From contig NZ_AP025032.1 in the NCBI RefSeq assembly GCF_019973775.1, positions 1,984,001-2,048,000 on the forward strand: a stretch of DNA of 64,000 bases, read 5' to 3'. Every line of letters starts with the position of its first letter. Position 1 is the stretch's first letter. Shown here piece after piece: positions 53,268 through 61,725 of the stretch. A program made the translations under genes and the position numbers. A model generated the notes under the pieces. That model was not told the origin of the DNA. It saw only the letters and a list, made by a program, of their open reading frames with translations, and ran no database searches. Source of the DNA: Aureimonas sp. SA4125. GTDB lineage: Bacteria > Pseudomonadota > Alphaproteobacteria > Rhizobiales > Rhizobiaceae.

Positions 53268-54785
53268 ATGCGTATGGAAGTGCTGAAGAACACTCGGTTC
53301 CGTCTGGCGGGCTCCGTCGCGGTGCTGGCACTGGCAACGCTGATGGCCGGCTGCAGTGCCGACACGGCGCGATTCGATGACGGCTTCTACACCGGCGCGG
53401 TTCCGAGGCAGCCGGTGCCGCGTGGCGACGTCGGCCAGAGACAGGCCTATCCGGGCGGTCTCGACCGGGTCGAGACCGGATCGGTCGCTCCCTACGGCAG
53501 CAATCCCGGCGCCGGCGTCCAGGCGGAAACGCCCGGCTACGGCTCCAGCCAGGCCTATCCGTCGGGCGGCGGCGGTTCCGTGCGGACTGCCAATGTCGAA
53601 CGCACCATGCTCCCGCCGCCATCGGCAGCCGCTCCGGCGCCGAGCTACGAGCCGGCGATGGCGCCGCAGCCGGAGCCCGTTCAGGCCGCAGCACCGGCCG
53701 CAGCACCGATGGGCAAGGGCTGGCACAAATCGAACAATCAGGTGACGCTCGGCAACGGCGAGACGATCGACACGCTGTCGACACGCTACGGCGTGCCCGC
53801 AAAGGCGATCCTGTCGACCAACGGCCTCAGCCGCTCGAGCGACGCTGTCCCCGGCCAGCAGATCTCGATTCCGACCTATTCCTACGGTGGCCCGGTCCGC
53901 ACGGCGAACGCCGGGGAAGAGCGTACCCTCGGCGCCCCGCCGGCTCCCCTGCGCGCCCCGACGGCAGGGCGCCCGGCACCGGCTGCCGCTTCGTCGGCAA
54001 GCATTGTCGTGGAATCCGGTGACTCGCTGATGGGCATCTCGCGCCGCACGGGCGTTTCCGTCACGGACCTGAAGGCCGCCAACAACCTGACGAGCGGCGA
54101 TATCAAGATCGGCCAGAAGCTTCGCCTGCCGGGCGGCGCGGCGCAGCCCCAGCGCGTCGCCGCGGTGGAGCCGAAGCGCGTCGCGCCCGCAGCACCGGCA
54201 AAAGCCGCCGAGCCGGAAGTTCGTCCGGCCGCGCAGCCGAAACCCTATTCGGCGCCCCAGGCGGTCGAGAAGCCGGCTGCGCCGGCCAAGGTCACGGCCG
54301 AGAAACCCGCCCCGGCAGCCGCGGCCCCCGTGAAGGTCCAGGCCCCGTCAACCACAGTCTCCGCCGAGGAGCAGAAGGAAGTCGCGACCGCAGCGCCGAG
54401 CGCGACCGGCATCGACCAGTTCCGTTGGCCCGTCCAGGGCCGCGTGCTCTCGCGCTACGGCGAGAAGAGCGGCACAAGGCGCAATGACGGCCTCGACATC
54501 TCCGTGCCGCGTGGCACCCCGGTGAAGGCCGCCGAGAACGGCGTCGTCATCTACGCCGGCGACGGCCTGAAGGAGTTCGGCAACACCGTCCTCATCAAGC
54601 ATGACAATGGCCTGGTCACCGTCTACGGCCATGCCGATACGTTGAAGGTAAAGCGTGGCGCGACGGTCCGTCGCGGCGAGGAGATCGCCACCGCTGGCGT
54701 CAGCGGCGACACCGATACGCCGATGCTGCATTTCGAGGTTCGCAAGAACTCCGCCCCTGTCGATCCGGCGAAATTCCTGCAGTAG
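53268..54785 (+). CDS. nlpD: NlpD-like lipoprotein: two LysM domains and degenerate M23 peptidase domain
   Basis: The 505-aa protein has a lipobox (LMAGC, Cys29) for outer-membrane anchoring. A Pro-rich region follows, then one LysM domain near residues 165–205, another near 245–290, an Ala/Pro/Lys linker, and a LytM/M23 domain at the C-terminus (about 385–505, ending HFEVRKNSAPVDPAKFLQ). The first zinc ligand is replaced: RRNDGLDIS where active enzymes have His. It is therefore probably a non-catalytic activator of a cell-wall amidase, like E. coli NlpD. The start is uncertain (ATG 53229 possible). Confidence 0.88.
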   Translation: MRMEVLKNTRFRLAGSVAVLALATLMAGCSADTARFDDGFYTGAVPRQPVPRGDVGQRQAYPGGLDRVETGSVAPYGSNPGAGVQAETPGYGSSQAYPSGGGGSVRTANVERTMLPPPSAAAPAPSYEPAMAPQPEPVQAAAPAAAPMGKGWHKSNNQVTLGNGETIDTLSTRYGVPAKAILSTNGLSRSSDAVPGQQISIPTYSYGGPVRTANAGEERTLGAPPAPLRAPTAGRPAPAAASSASIVVESGDSLMGISRRTGVSVTDLKAANNLTSGDIKIGQKLRLPGGAAQPQRVAAVEPKRVAPAAPAKAAEPEVRPAAQPKPYSAPQAVEKPAAPAKVTAEKPAPAAAAPVKVQAPSTTVSAEEQKEVATAAPSATGIDQFRWPVQGRVLSRYGEKSGTRRNDGLDISVPRGTPVKAAENGVVIYAGDGLKEFGNTVLIKHDNGLVTVYGHADTLKVKRGATVRRGEEIATAGVSGDTDTPMLHFEVRKNSAPVDPAKFLQ

Positions 54786-54848
54786 GCATCAAACTGCGCC
54801 AGACCACGGGCTCGGCCATCACGGCCGGGCCCGTTCGCGTTCGGGCGG

Positions 54849-55736
54849 TCAGCCGCCGATGGAGGTCGGCGCGAGCCGCACGCCAAGCCGCCCGGCGAAG
54901 TCCTGCACGAACTGGAAGGCGACGCGGCCGGACCGGCTGCCCCGCGTCGTCGACCATTCCAGTGCCTCGCGGCGCAGAAGGTCGGCGTCGACCTCGACAC
55001 CATAGGCCGCGAGATAGCCGTCGATCATGGCGAGATAGTCGTCCTGGCTGCATTTGTGGAAGCCGAGCCAGAGGCCGAAGCGATCGGACAGCGACACCTT
55101 TTCCTCGACCGACTCACCGGGGTTGATCGCGGTCGAGGCTTCGTTCTCGATCATGTCGCGCGGCAGGAGATGACGCCGGTTCGAGGTCGCGTAGAACAGC
55201 ACATTGTCCGGCCGCCCCTCGACGCCGCCGTCGAGCGCCGCCTTCAGCGACTTGTAGGAGGCATCTCCGGCGTCGAAGGAGAGATCGTCACAAAAGAGGA
55301 GGAAGGGGCAGGGTGCGTCCCTCAGAAAGCCCATCAGGAGCGGCAGGTGCTCGATGTCCTCGCGGTGGATCTCGATAAGCTTCAGCCGGGGGTGATCCGC
55401 CGGCAGGCCCGCGTTCACCGCGGCATGCGCAGATTTCACCAGCGACGACTTGCCCATGCCCCGCGCGCCCCAGAGCAGCGCGTTGTTGGCCGGCAGGCCG
55501 TTGGCAAAGCGCTGGGTGTTCTCGGTCAGGATGTCCTTGGCCCGGTCGATTCCCTTGAGAAGGTCGATCTCGACCCGATTGACCCGCCGGACCGGAGCAA
55601 GGCGCGCCGGCGGCTCGAAGACAAAGCAGTCGGCCACGTCGAAGTCGGGCGGCGCGAGCGGCCGCGGGGCCAGCCGCTCGAGGCTCTCGGCGATGCGCTC
55701 CAGCACCGATTGCAGGTCCGGGGTGTTCATATCCAT
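54849..55736 (-). CDS. DUF815-family AAA+ ATPase
   Basis: The 295-aa P-loop ATPase has Walker A LLWGARGMGKSSLVK, Walker B PFLLFCDDLSF and the sensor-like VLFYATSNRRHL. Family members are uncharacterised, though the fold suggests a DnaA/ORC-like clamp or remodelling role. The ATG at 55736 (MDMNTPDLQS) starts the conserved region; the frame upstream is not family-like. It is convergent with nlpD and divergent from yajC, the normal rhizobial arrangement. Confidence 0.88.
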   Translation of the reverse strand: MDMNTPDLQSVLERIAESLERLAPRPLAPPDFDVADCFVFEPPARLAPVRRVNRVEIDLLKGIDRAKDILTENTQRFANGLPANNALLWGARGMGKSSLVKSAHAAVNAGLPADHPRLKLIEIHREDIEHLPLLMGFLRDAPCPFLLFCDDLSFDAGDASYKSLKAALDGGVEGRPDNVLFYATSNRRHLLPRDMIENEASTAINPGESVEEKVSLSDRFGLWLGFHKCSQDDYLAMIDGYLAAYGVEVDADLLRREALEWSTTRGSRSGRVAFQFVQDFAGRLGVRLAPTSIGG

Positions 55737-55873
55737 CGAAGTGTCCCACAAGCCGTTGAGCGCAAGGGCGCCTCGGCCCGTCGCGTGTTGCATTCGAGGC
55801 GACCGATCGTATATTCCGCCCGATACGTAAAGGGGCGGTCGCCGCCCGTCACCTTTCCATCCAGGAGCCATCC

Positions 55874-56218
55874 ATGTTCGTGACCGATGCTTTCGCCCAG
55901 GCGGCCAGTCCTTTAGGCGGAGGCAGCAGCGAGTTGCTGATCAGCATCCTTCCCTTCGTCGCCGTGTTCGCGATCATGTACTTCCTGATCATCCGGCCGC
56001 AGCGCACGCAGATGAAGCGCCGCGAGGAAATGCTGAGGAACATCCGCCGCGGCGACACCGTCGTCACCGGTGGCGGCATCATCGGCAAGGTCACGAAGGT
56101 GATGGACACCGGCGAACTCGAGGTCCAGATCGCCGAGACGGTGAAGATCCGCGTCGTCCAGGGCAGCGTCTCCGACGTCCGCGTCAAGGGCGAGCCGCTC
56201 GCCGCCAACGCGAAATAG
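55874..56218 (+). CDS. yajC: Sec translocon accessory protein YajC
   Basis: The 114-aa inner-membrane protein has one span (LISILPFVAVFAIMYFLII, about 24–42) and the conserved basic segment RPQRTQMKRREEMLRNIRRG. A small cytoplasmic beta domain follows (GDTVVTGGGIIGKVTKVMD). YajC associates with SecDF; unusually secD/secF do not follow here, and the next gene starts only 52 bp later. Confidence 0.94.
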   Translation: MFVTDAFAQAASPLGGGSSELLISILPFVAVFAIMYFLIIRPQRTQMKRREEMLRNIRRGDTVVTGGGIIGKVTKVMDTGELEVQIAETVKIRVVQGSVSDVRVKGEPLAANAK

Positions 56219-56270
56219 CATTCTCCGGCCGACCGGATGACCGGCGGCCGTGCAGGCTTTCAGGAACGGC

Positions 56271-56660
56271 ATGGCCCAGGGCATCGAGATCAGGCAGGCG
56301 CATTTTCCCGGTCGGGCGCCCATCGATGCTTACGGCAACGGTGGTTTTCGCTTCGCGTCGATGTCGCACAAGGGCTCTATCCTGTGCCTGCCCTCGGGCA
56401 TCTACGGCTGGGAGGCGACGATTTCCCAGCCCTTCACCGGCGAGCGCCTGTTGAAGATCTTCGAGGAAGCCGATGCCGTCAGGTTCGTCCTGTTCGGCAC
56501 GGGTCCCGACATCCGGCGCCTGCCGCCGGCCCTCGCCGAGCGCTTCAGGAAGGCCGGCATCTCCTGCGATCCGATGTCGACGGGCGCGGCCGTCCGCACC
56601 TTCAACGTCATGCTGGCCGAAGGCCGGCCGGTTGCCGCCGCCCTGGTGGCGGTGGAATGA
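56271..56660 (+). CDS. Mth938-like (DUF498) protein
   Basis: The 129-aa protein has the small alpha/beta fold of the Mth938/NDUFAF3 family, with GRAPIDAYGNGGFRFASMSH at the N-terminus and LFGTGPDIRRLPPAL in the middle. Mitochondrial NDUFAF3 assists complex I assembly; bacterial function is not established. ATG 56271 has AGGA six bases upstream and matches the family start better than GTG 56250. It is followed 19 bp later by an NDUFAF6-like gene, so a shared role is attractive. Confidence 0.88.
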   Translation: MAQGIEIRQAHFPGRAPIDAYGNGGFRFASMSHKGSILCLPSGIYGWEATISQPFTGERLLKIFEEADAVRFVLFGTGPDIRRLPPALAERFRKAGISCDPMSTGAAVRTFNVMLAEGRPVAAALVAVE

Positions 56661-56679
56661 CCGGGCGGGCCCCATCGCG

Positions 56680-57570
56680 ATGACATCGGCGGAGCTGTCG
56701 GCGGACTACGCGCAGTGCGAGCGGATCGTGCGCGACGCCGATCCTGACAGGGCGGTCTCGGTGCAGTTCGCCCCCGCCGACAAGCGCCGTCATCTCCACG
56801 CGCTCTATGCCTTCAACATCGAGACGGCGCGCGTCCGCGACCAGATCAGCCAACCGCTGCCGGGCGAGATCCGCCTGCAATGGTGGCGCGACATGGTCGC
56901 GCCATCGGGCGACGCTGGTTCAGGGAGCGCCGAGCGGGTCGGCGCTTCGGGCGATCGCGGCGGCGGGGGGCATCCCGTGGCCTCGGCACTGTTCGATACC
57001 ATCGCGCGCTTCGACCTTCCGCCTGCGGCCTTCGAGCGCTTCCTCGATGCGCGGATCTTCGACCTTTATGACGATCCGATGCCCTCCGTCACCGCCTTCG
57101 AAGGCTATGCCGGGGATACCGCGTCGGCCCTGATCGTCATGGCCGCGATGATTCTGGATCGCAGCCGGGCGCCGCAAGTGTCTGAGGCCGCTGGCCATGC
57201 AGGCGTCGCGCAGGCGGCCGTCGGGGCGCTGAGGCTGCTGCCGATCCACCGCCACCGTCGCCAGGTCTTTCTGCCGGCCGATCTCCTCGACGCCGCCGGC
57301 TGTCCGGCGGAAGCCCTCATTGCCGGAGACAGCGAGCCGACCGACCGGGCCATCTCCGCGATGGCGGCCTTTGCCAGAGATCACCTCGGCCGCTACCGGA
57401 TGCACCGGGAGACCGTCCCGCGGAGCCTGAGGGCCGCCTTCCTGCCCGCCGACATGACGCAGACCTATCTCCGTCCCATCGAAGCGGCAGGACGCGCGGC
57501 GATCGAGCAGCCCCCACGCATCGGGCCCTTCCGCCGAACCTTCACCCTCTGGCGCGCCATGCGCGGCTGA
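56680..57570 (+). CDS. Squalene/phytoene-synthase-fold protein, NDUFAF6-like, without aspartate motifs
   Basis: The 296-aa protein has the all-alpha isoprenoid-synthase fold (LHALYAFNIETARVRDQIS, EIRLQWWRDMV, PIHRHRRQVFLPADLL). The two Asp-rich motifs that bind prenyl diphosphate are missing: where DDxxD should be the sequence reads ETARVRDQ, and the second motif region reads HRHRRQ. It is therefore unlikely to make squalene or phytoene. It resembles NDUFAF6, a complex I assembly factor, and its neighbour resembles NDUFAF3. Confidence 0.85.
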   Translation: MTSAELSADYAQCERIVRDADPDRAVSVQFAPADKRRHLHALYAFNIETARVRDQISQPLPGEIRLQWWRDMVAPSGDAGSGSAERVGASGDRGGGGHPVASALFDTIARFDLPPAAFERFLDARIFDLYDDPMPSVTAFEGYAGDTASALIVMAAMILDRSRAPQVSEAAGHAGVAQAAVGALRLLPIHRHRRQVFLPADLLDAAGCPAEALIAGDSEPTDRAISAMAAFARDHLGRYRMHRETVPRSLRAAFLPADMTQTYLRPIEAAGRAAIEQPPRIGPFRRTFTLWRAMRG

Positions 57571-57628
57571 GGCTATCTCTGTCGGGCCGACGGTGCCCGG
57601 CGCCGCAGCGCGCCGAAGGAACCCTTGC

Positions 57629-59449
57629 ATGGCATTTTCGGGTATGGCGGGATTTGGACGATGGTCGCGCTCCCTGGCACTCGGCGCCGGGCTCGCCACG
57701 GCGCGCTTTCCGCTGGCGGTGGTTCTGATCCTCGTCATCGCGGCGCTGGTCAATCTCGAAGTCGCGGACATTCATCTCCTTTCTGACGAGGACGCCGTCT
57801 GGCTTCTGGCGGCCCTGTCGGCGGCTTTGTCGACATCCGTCGCGCTGCGGCTCGCGGCGGAATCGCACGGGGCGGGCAAGGTGGCGGTTCTCGCGCTGCC
57901 GCCGGCGGGGGCGCTTGTCGCCGGCTTTCTCATCTGGAACGCAGAGGCACTCGGCATCCTGGCCCCGCCGCTCCTCGCCGCAATCTGCCTCTCGATCCCG
58001 CTCGTTCCCTATGTCGGCCGTCCCGACGTCAGACGTTTCTGGACCTTCACGCTGTGGACCAGCGTCGGCATCACGCTCGCCTTCGTCTCGGTCCTGATTT
58101 TCGTCCTCGGCGTTTCCGCCATCCTCGAAATGATCCGCTATCTCTTCGGGATCGGCCTCTCCACCGACGCCTACGAGCACATCTACATCACCGCGCTTAC
58201 CCTCGTCGGCCCGCTTTTCGCCCTCGGCCGCATCCCGGCCGAGTTTGACGAGACCACCGTGGCTGGACCAGGCGACAGGCTTGCGAACGGCGTCCGACCG
58301 CTGCTTGGTTGGGTCGCCGCGCCCCTCACGCTGACGACGGCCTTCGTCATCCATCTCTACGCCGTGAAGATCGTCCTCACGCAGGAGGTCCCGAAAGGCG
58401 AGATCGGCTGGATCGTCAGCTTCTACTCAATCCTCGTACTGTCCCTGCGGGTGGCGGCGGAGCCGTTTCTTCAGGACGGGGCGGCGTCGACGCGGGTGTT
58501 CGGACGGTTCTGGGCAGACTTGCTCGTCGTTCCGACGGCTCTCCTCGTCTACGCCGTCGGCATCCGCATCCAGTCCGAAGGCGTCACCCTGGAGCGCTAT
58601 TTTCTGGCGCTGGCGGCGCTGGCGAGTTGTCTCGTCGTCGCAGCGCAGTGGACGCGGTGGCGCGGCGACATCCGCCTGATCGCGGCCGTTCCGCTCGTTC
58701 TCCTCGCGCTGTCCTCCGCCGGACCCTGGGGCGTTGCGGCGACGGTCGGCAGGAGCCAGGCAGCGTTGCTGGTGCGCGGCCTTTCCGATGGCGAGACGAT
58801 CGACCCGGAAAGGCTCGACGATGCCTCCCGAAATTCCCTCCGCTCGCGGCTGGGGGCGCTGGACGAGGTCGACGAGCTCGGCCGAGTGCTGCCTCTCCTG
58901 CCGGCAGAGCAGCGGGCCGAGATCGAAGCCCGCTCCGCCGGCAAGCCCGACCAACTCTCCGCCGCGATGATCGGCGTGCTCGGGCTCGACTACGGGCGAA
59001 GCGCTCTCGGTGCCGAGGAATCGTGGACCTTCGCGGCCGGGCGGCCAAGCGATCTCGATCTCGGCGGTTTCGATCGCGCGCTGATCGAGCGGATCATCCA
59101 GCAGCGTCCGCCGGAGGGCGGATCGGATGCTGCCGTCCTGCCCGTGACGATCGAGGGCGCCGACCTGGTGATCAGCCTCGGCGGCACGGCGGACAGGTTC
59201 CCGCTGGCTCCCTCGCTGAAGTCGCTGCAAGCCGCGCTGCCGGAGGCCGGCGCTGGCGACCGCGATCCGGGGCAGGTCGCGCCTGCGGTCTTCGACGTCA
59301 CGTCCGCCGGCGGGCGGAGGCTTCGCCTGCGCGTCACTTTCGCCACCTGGGACAGGATCAGCGGCGCGCCGGTTTCCTTGACCGCCACGATCCTTCTGCG
59401 CGGCGCCGACTGGCCAGGCTCACTCGGCGGCGGCGGCGATCCGCGATAG
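57629..59449 (+). CDS. DUF4153 multi-pass membrane protein
   Basis: The 606-aa inner-membrane protein has about ten predicted spans in the first 400 residues (for example [19 protein letters not shown] and [19 protein letters not shown]), then a soluble C-terminal domain of about 200 aa. Matches the DUF4153 family in arrangement; function unknown. AAGGAA lies eight bases before ATG 57629. Its last 30 bases overlap the end of the convergent trmFO. Confidence 0.82.
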   Translation: MAFSGMAGFGRWSRSLALGAGLATARFPLAVVLILVIAALVNLEVADIHLLSDEDAVWLLAALSAALSTSVALRLAAESHGAGKVAVLALPPAGALVAGFLIWNAEALGILAPPLLAAICLSIPLVPYVGRPDVRRFWTFTLWTSVGITLAFVSVLIFVLGVSAILEMIRYLFGIGLSTDAYEHIYITALTLVGPLFALGRIPAEFDETTVAGPGDRLANGVRPLLGWVAAPLTLTTAFVIHLYAVKIVLTQEVPKGEIGWIVSFYSILVLSLRVAAEPFLQDGAASTRVFGRFWADLLVVPTALLVYAVGIRIQSEGVTLERYFLALAALASCLVVAAQWTRWRGDIRLIAAVPLVLLALSSAGPWGVAATVGRSQAALLVRGLSDGETIDPERLDDASRNSLRSRLGALDEVDELGRVLPLLPAEQRAEIEARSAGKPDQLSAAMIGVLGLDYGRSALGAEESWTFAAGRPSDLDLGGFDRALIERIIQQRPPEGGSDAAVLPVTIEGADLVISLGGTADRFPLAPSLKSLQAALPEAGAGDRDPGQVAPAVFDVTSAGGRRLRLRVTFATWDRISGAPVSLTATILLRGADWPGSLGGGGDPR

Positions 59450-60838
59450 CCCAAGCCAGACCGCGCAGTCGGCGAGCGCGCGGGCGGACATCGCCCGGCG
59501 ACGCTGGTCGGCCTTCTCCTTGCCGCGCACCCGCTTGCCGTCGATCCGCGGCACCTTCGGCACTTCGACCGGCGGGAACAGGCCGAAATTGACGTTCATC
59601 GGCTGGAACGAGCGCTTGCCGCTTTCCTCGATGCCGGAGAGATGGCCGCCGGTGATGTGCGACAGGATCGCGCCCATGGCGGTCGTCGGCGGCGGCGGCG
59701 TCGCCGCGTCACCGCGCGCGTCGGCGGCGGCGAAGCGCCCGGCCAGGAGACCGATGGCCGCCGACTCGACATACCCCTCGCAGCCGGTGATCTGGCCGGC
59801 AAAGCGCAGGTCCGGCCGCGACTTCAGCCGCAAGGCGTTATCGAGCAGGCGCGGCGAATCGAGATAGGTGTTGCGGTGGAGGCCGCCGAGACGGGCAAAT
59901 TCCGCATTCTCGAGGCCGGGAATGCTGCGAAAGATCTCGGCCTGCTCGCCATAGCGCAGCTTTGTCTGGAACCCGACCATGTTGTAGAGCGTGCCCAGCG
60001 CATTGTCCTGGCGCAGCTGCACCACAGCATAGGCCTTCACGTCCGGATTGTGGGCGTTGGTGAGGCCCATCGGCTTCATCGGTCCGTGCCGCAGGGTTTC
60101 GGGTCCGCGCTCGGCCATCACCTCGATCGGCAGGCAGCCGTCGAAATAGGGCGTGCCTTCCCATTCCTTGAACTCGACCGTGTCGCCCTCGACCAGTGCT
60201 GCGATAAAGGCGAGGTATTGCTCCTGGTCGAGCGGGCAGTTGATGTAGTCCTTGCCCGTGCCGCCAGGCCCCACCTTGTCGTAGCGCGACTGGAACCAGG
60301 CCTTGTCCATGTCGATCGTGTCGAAATGGACGATCGGCGCGATCGCGTCGAAGAAGGCGAGGGCGTCCTCACCGGTCTCCGCGCGGATCGCGTCGGCAAG
60401 ATCGGGCGCCGTGAGCGGACCTGTGGCGATGATCGTGGAGCCCCAGTCGCGCGGCGGGAGACCCGCGATCTCCTCGCGGCGGATCTCGATCAGCGGATGG
60501 CTTTCGATCTCGGCCGTGACGCGGGCCGCGAATCCATCGCGATCGACCGCCAGCGCGCCGCCGGCAGGCACCTGGTGCGCATCGGCGCAGCGCATGATGA
60601 GAGAGCCGGCCAGCCGCATCTCGGCGTGGAGGATACCGACCGCATTGGTCTCGGCGTCGTCCGACCGGAAGGAATTGGAGCAGACGAGCTCGGCCAGCGA
60701 CTGCGTCTTGTGCGCCTCGGTCCCACGGACCGGGCGCATCTCGTGCAGCACGACGGGAACGCCTGAAGTGGCGACCTGCCACGCGGCTTCGGAACCGGCA
60801 AGGCCGCCGCCGACGATATGGATGGGGGTGTTCTGCAT
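59420..60838 (-). CDS. trmFO: Methylenetetrahydrofolate–tRNA-(uracil-5-)-methyltransferase
   Basis: This folate/FAD-dependent enzyme makes m5U54 in the tRNA T-loop. The 472-aa protein has the FAD loop [14 protein letters not shown] at the N-terminus, [10 protein letters not shown] with the catalytic-region Cys, [13 protein letters not shown], and [19 protein letters not shown] near the C-terminus. The start [11 protein letters not shown] fits the family. The 3' end overlaps the DUF4153 gene by 30 bp. The region before it holds a hairpin array (60.89–61.0 kb). Confidence 0.95.
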   Translation of the reverse strand: MQNTPIHIVGGGLAGSEAAWQVATSGVPVVLHEMRPVRGTEAHKTQSLAELVCSNSFRSDDAETNAVGILHAEMRLAGSLIMRCADAHQVPAGGALAVDRDGFAARVTAEIESHPLIEIRREEIAGLPPRDWGSTIIATGPLTAPDLADAIRAETGEDALAFFDAIAPIVHFDTIDMDKAWFQSRYDKVGPGGTGKDYINCPLDQEQYLAFIAALVEGDTVEFKEWEGTPYFDGCLPIEVMAERGPETLRHGPMKPMGLTNAHNPDVKAYAVVQLRQDNALGTLYNMVGFQTKLRYGEQAEIFRSIPGLENAEFARLGGLHRNTYLDSPRLLDNALRLKSRPDLRFAGQITGCEGYVESAAIGLLAGRFAAADARGDAATPPPPTTAMGAILSHITGGHLSGIEESGKRSFQPMNVNFGLFPPVEVPKVPRIDGKRVRGKEKADQRRRAMSARALADCAVWLGLSRIAAAAE

Positions 60839-60885
60839 GAGCGCCAGTCTAACACCGGTCGATTTCCGGGGAAAGCCAGGGCCGA

Positions 60886-61000
60886 AAACAACAACACCCG
60901 CCGGGGGAGGAACCGGCGGGTGTCGTTTTCAAACCTGCGATGGGAGGAGGATTCGCAGGTTCCAATCCGCAACGGTTCTGGGAGGAAAACCGTCGCGAAA
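60886..61000 (-). ncRNA. CcsR/'cuckoo'-type sRNA array: three hairpins with CCUCC loops downstream of a DUF1127 gene
   Basis: Reading the minus strand from the DUF1127 stop there are three stem-loops. First: 60988–60996 with 60969–60977 (9 bp, one G-U), loop TTCCTCCCAG. Second: 60953–60961 with 60932–60940 (9 bp perfect), loop ATCCTCCTCCCA. Third: 60913–60923 with 60894–60904 (11 bp perfect), loop TTCCTCCC, followed by TGTTGTTTTC. Each loop presents an anti-Shine-Dalgarno CCUCC. This matches the layout of CcsR1–4 behind the DUF1127 gene ccaF1 in Rhodobacter sphaeroides, where the sRNAs are cut from the 3' UTR. Confidence 0.75.
60894..60923 (-). terminator. Last hairpin of the array, probable Rho-independent terminator
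   Basis: An 11-bp perfect GC-rich stem (ACACCCGCCGG/CCGGCGGGTGT) followed on the minus strand by a T-rich tail. It ends the DUF1127–sRNA transcript. Confidence 0.7.
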
Positions 61001-61009
61001 CTTTGATAT

Positions 61010-61153
61010 TTAATTGCTTGCCTGGCGTGCAATCGAGGGGATGTCGGCGCGCGAGATGCCGAGATCGGAAAGTTCGCGCTGCGACAACCGGTTCAACTCG
61101 TTGCAGGTCTCGCGAAAACGGCGCCAGTTGCTGTAGGAACGAACGAGGTTCAT
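61010..61153 (-). CDS. DUF1127 small protein, 47 aa (CcaF1-like context)
   Basis: The sequence begins MNLVRSYSNWRRFRETCNEL and contains the family core NRLSQRELSDLGISRADIP. ATG 61153 follows AAGGTGA. Its stop lies 13 bp before the first CCUCC-loop hairpin. In Rhodobacter the equivalent protein CcaF1 is RNA-binding and affects maturation of the CcsR sRNAs; this role is inferred here only from position and family. Two ATGCATGG repeats 31 bp apart lie about 75–115 bp upstream. Confidence 0.85.
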   Translation of the reverse strand: MNLVRSYSNWRRFRETCNELNRLSQRELSDLGISRADIPSIARQASN

Positions 61154-61559
61154 GGGTCTCACCTTGGGACTAAATCGATTGAAGGGGCTGCCCGAGTGGC
61201 CGTGTCCCGCTTCGTTGAGCAATATTTAGATGCATGGAGGGCGACGCACCAGCGACGAAAATGCATGGCTGATCTGCACATTGTGCATCGCAACATAAAT
61301 CGGTTCGCATCCTGCAAACGCTGGGGTTCCGGATCGGGGAACGGACCGCCGGCGAAAATCGGGTTCTGGGGGTTAACCGGATGGAAACGGTCTCTCAGAG
61401 CGTCGGCGTCGCCCGCGCGTGGCATCGCGGCGCAATGGCCCGATCGTGGGCACGGTACCGCCGTCTACCCGCTCGAAGAGGGACCCGATTTGCTCTTTAA
61501 CGCCCAGATGACAGGTGTTATGGAGACGCGCGCCTGCAAGGGCATCTGTGCGGCGCCAT
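61154..61559. other. 406-bp intergenic region between DUF1127 and tRNA-Leu
   Basis: No protein gene recognised. Contains ATGCATGG at 61230–61237 and 61261–61268 and a further GTGCAT near 61284. Should include divergent promoters for the DUF1127–sRNA locus and tRNA-Leu/tig. Confidence 0.4.
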
Positions 61560-61644
61560 GCGGGTGTGGCGGAATTGGTAGACGCACTAGATTTAGGTTC
61601 TAGCGCCTAACAGCGTGGGGGTTCGAGTCCCTCCACCCGCACCA
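61560..61644 (+). tRNA. tRNA-Leu(UAG)
   Basis: Acceptor GCGGGTG/CACCCGC, discriminator A, encoded CCA. The anticodon loop TTTAGGT gives TAG, with a class II variable arm (CGCCTAACAGCGT). 85 nt including CCA, directly upstream of tig. Confidence 0.97.
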
Positions 61645-61725
61645 TTTGCCGACGGGACAGGATTCATCATCGATGTGGCGGACGAAAGAGGGTCCGCCGC
61701 TCGCAAGGTCAAAAGGTTAGAGACA

